Origin: Micavibrio sp. UBA6147
GTDB taxonomy: Bacteria > Pseudomonadota > Alphaproteobacteria > Micavibrionales > UBA1664
DNA length: 64,000 bases
Direction of reading: 5' to 3'
NCBI GenBank assembly: GCA_002423185.1
Contig: DIUX01000002.1
Location: 629,947-693,946 of the forward strand
Every line of letters starts with the position of its first letter. Within the stretch, counting starts at the first letter, position 1. The translations under genes and the position numbers were made by a program. The notes under the pieces were generated by a model. It worked only from the letters and a program-made list of their open reading frames with translations, ran no database searches and was not told the DNA's origin. This document shows, piece after piece, positions 62,945 through 64,000 of the stretch.

Positions 62945-64000
62945 ATGACAAAAAGCTATCAGGACGAACAGGACTTCATCTACACGGGCAAGATTGCGTG
63001 CAAATGCGCCTTTACCTTTGGCGGCAAACAGCATCCTGTTCTGAGCAACATCATAGACACCAGCCCGCTCTTCTATGTCGACACCGGATATGATTTTGAC
63101 TTTGATGACGAGTTTTTGGAACTCGAAGATCTGCGCGCCGAATTAAATGAAGGCGCCACACGCGAAGACTTGCGGGAGAAAAAACATCGTCTGGAACAAG
63201 CCGGCAAACATCTCAGCGGCTATGAAAAACGCCCGACCCACGATTTATTCCTGAAAAATGCCGCAGACATCACATCGAACAAGCCGCGCGTTCAGGCCGA
63301 CCTTGAAGCATGCCTTGACATATTGCGTCAAAGCAAGCTGGGTGAAAACCTGCTCTCCGTTGCGCAAGGTTTTGGTGTTGAGGTGACCTCCTCGGCACAT
63401 GTGTTTAATGTTCTGTATGACCGCGCCGAAAAAATCATTCGTGTGCAAAAAAACATTGATCATACCCGCGCCGTCTTCGGCCTTGTTAAAGCCCTGCGCC
63501 AAGTTTGGATGCACCAAAAAGGCTACTTAATCCAGCCCCTGTGTTTCCAGCCGGAAGACGCGATTTTGCTCAACCGCCTGCACATTGCCGACACATTATC
63601 CGTACAATGCCGTGTGGCGTGGGAAGTTAAACTCGCCGGCAACACCAACCTTTGGGAAGAATTAATGGGCGGTGCCGGTTACGACCTCGCAACCTCCTTG
63701 GCGCGTGAAGCGATCAGCGATTTCCGCGCTCTGACAAACGGCAAAGCCAACCGCGCATCTTTTGAAACATGGTTCCTGTCTGGCCGTTGCAAGGTTGCCG
63801 ACAAGGAGTTGATTCAACAAATGCTCGCCGATCAACACGGCCTCGTTTTCAACAGCCGCGATATTTCACGCAGCGCGAGTTTCGAGATTATCGCCGGCCT
63901 TGGCGAAATGCCCTACGGCAAAAATTACCTGTCATCCTTAACGGCACAAATTGCCGAAGACCCTCTTTACGCGGAAATCCGCGACCGCTCGAACGCCAAT
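62945..64000 (+). CDS. Protein of unknown function, 3' end outside the window
   Basis: 352 codons, open to the last base and still in frame, so the gene continues. No signal peptide. The N-terminus has a possible CKC pair (IACKCAF), then an acidic part (DTGYDFDFDDEFLELEDL) and a charged helix. The second half (LIQPLCFQPEDAILLNRLHIADTLSVQCRVAWEVKLAG) recalls DUF6782-type alphaproteobacterial proteins, described as putative metallopeptidases, but I see no HExxH in the visible part and this is a weak impression. It lies 175 bases after the preceding gene. Confidence 0.65.
   Translation, partial: MTKSYQDEQDFIYTGKIACKCAFTFGGKQHPVLSNIIDTSPLFYVDTGYDFDFDDEFLELEDLRAELNEGATREDLREKKHRLEQAGKHLSGYEKRPTHDLFLKNAADITSNKPRVQADLEACLDILRQSKLGENLLSVAQGFGVEVTSSAHVFNVLYDRAEKIIRVQKNIDHTRAVFGLVKALRQVWMHQKGYLIQPLCFQPEDAILLNRLHIADTLSVQCRVAWEVKLAGNTNLWEELMGGAGYDLATSLAREAISDFRALTNGKANRASFETWFLSGRCKVADKELIQQMLADQHGLVFNSRDISRSASFEIIAGLGEMPYGKNYLSSLTAQIAEDPLYAEIRDRSNAN

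Noticed and set aside
1..64000. tRNA, rRNA, CRISPR, insertion sequence, integrase or prophage genes
   Set aside because: Looked through every intergenic gap; no clover-leaf, spaced direct repeat, transposase or phage gene was found.

Overview
The window is a gene-dense chromosomal stretch of an alphaproteobacterium, GC in the mid-50s by eye. Signs of this are a FYDMNK-type TIGR02300 protein, DUF3576, DUF3108 and DUF6489 proteins, a def-fmt-truA-dapE-dapD neighbourhood, and the order DUF3576-leuS-lptE-holA / parB-parA-rsmG-mnmG-mnmE / rho / hemJ-hemE, which is the classic surrounding of an alphaproteobacterial replication origin. The many secreted or uncharacterised proteins fit a Micavibrio-like lineage, but that is an impression only. 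I saw no rRNA, tRNA, CRISPR array, insertion sequence or prophage.

Layout. 1-4.2 kb: formylmethionine cycle and tRNA modification (def, cut by the window edge, then fmt and truA) with small unknowns and a HELAH metallopeptidase-like protein in between. 4.3-9.5 kb: a DUF486 membrane protein, the lysine/meso-DAP genes dapD-dapE, a divergent FemAB/GNAT-like protein and a DUF3108 protein. 9.6-14.6 kb: glmU, three secreted TIMP/netrin-like proteins in tandem, then glmS, so the trio sits inside the amino-sugar supply locus. 14.6-20.7 kb: a VOC protein, an orphan unknown, and a 1610-residue protein that joins an RNase J-like metallo-beta-lactamase/beta-CASP nuclease to an exonuclease I (SbcB)-like DEDDh exonuclease. 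20.8-23.0 kb (minus): TIGR02300-prmA-three tiny unknowns. 23.3-27.5 kb: a beta-oxidation operon (thiolase, a secreted unknown, FadN-type fusion), all translationally coupled. 28-36 kb: two-domain cytidine deaminase, panC, YdcF-like, cysS, a chemoreceptor, a family 5 uracil-DNA glycosylase. 36.3-44.6 kb: rpoZ, a RelA/SpoT homologue, thpR, a secreted EF-hand protein coupled to a UbiH-type hydroxylase, a YggS-type PLP protein and a porin.

44.9-64 kb is the origin region. parA and parB are present with four ParB sites (three perfect or near-perfect inside coding sequence, one forming the start region of a gene) spread over about 12.5 kb. Between hemE and an unknown gene lies a 580-base intergenic region with the bacterial unwinding layout: a DnaA box (TTATTCACA on the minus strand), a short spacer, four to five DnaA-trio repeats (TAC), then an AT-rich tract. 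I read this as oriC.

The most novel items are the metallo-beta-lactamase/ExoI double nuclease, the TIMP-like trio with the cysteine spacing of animal TIMPs, the eight-CxxC membrane protein whose N-terminus carries parS, and the oriC/parS arrangement.
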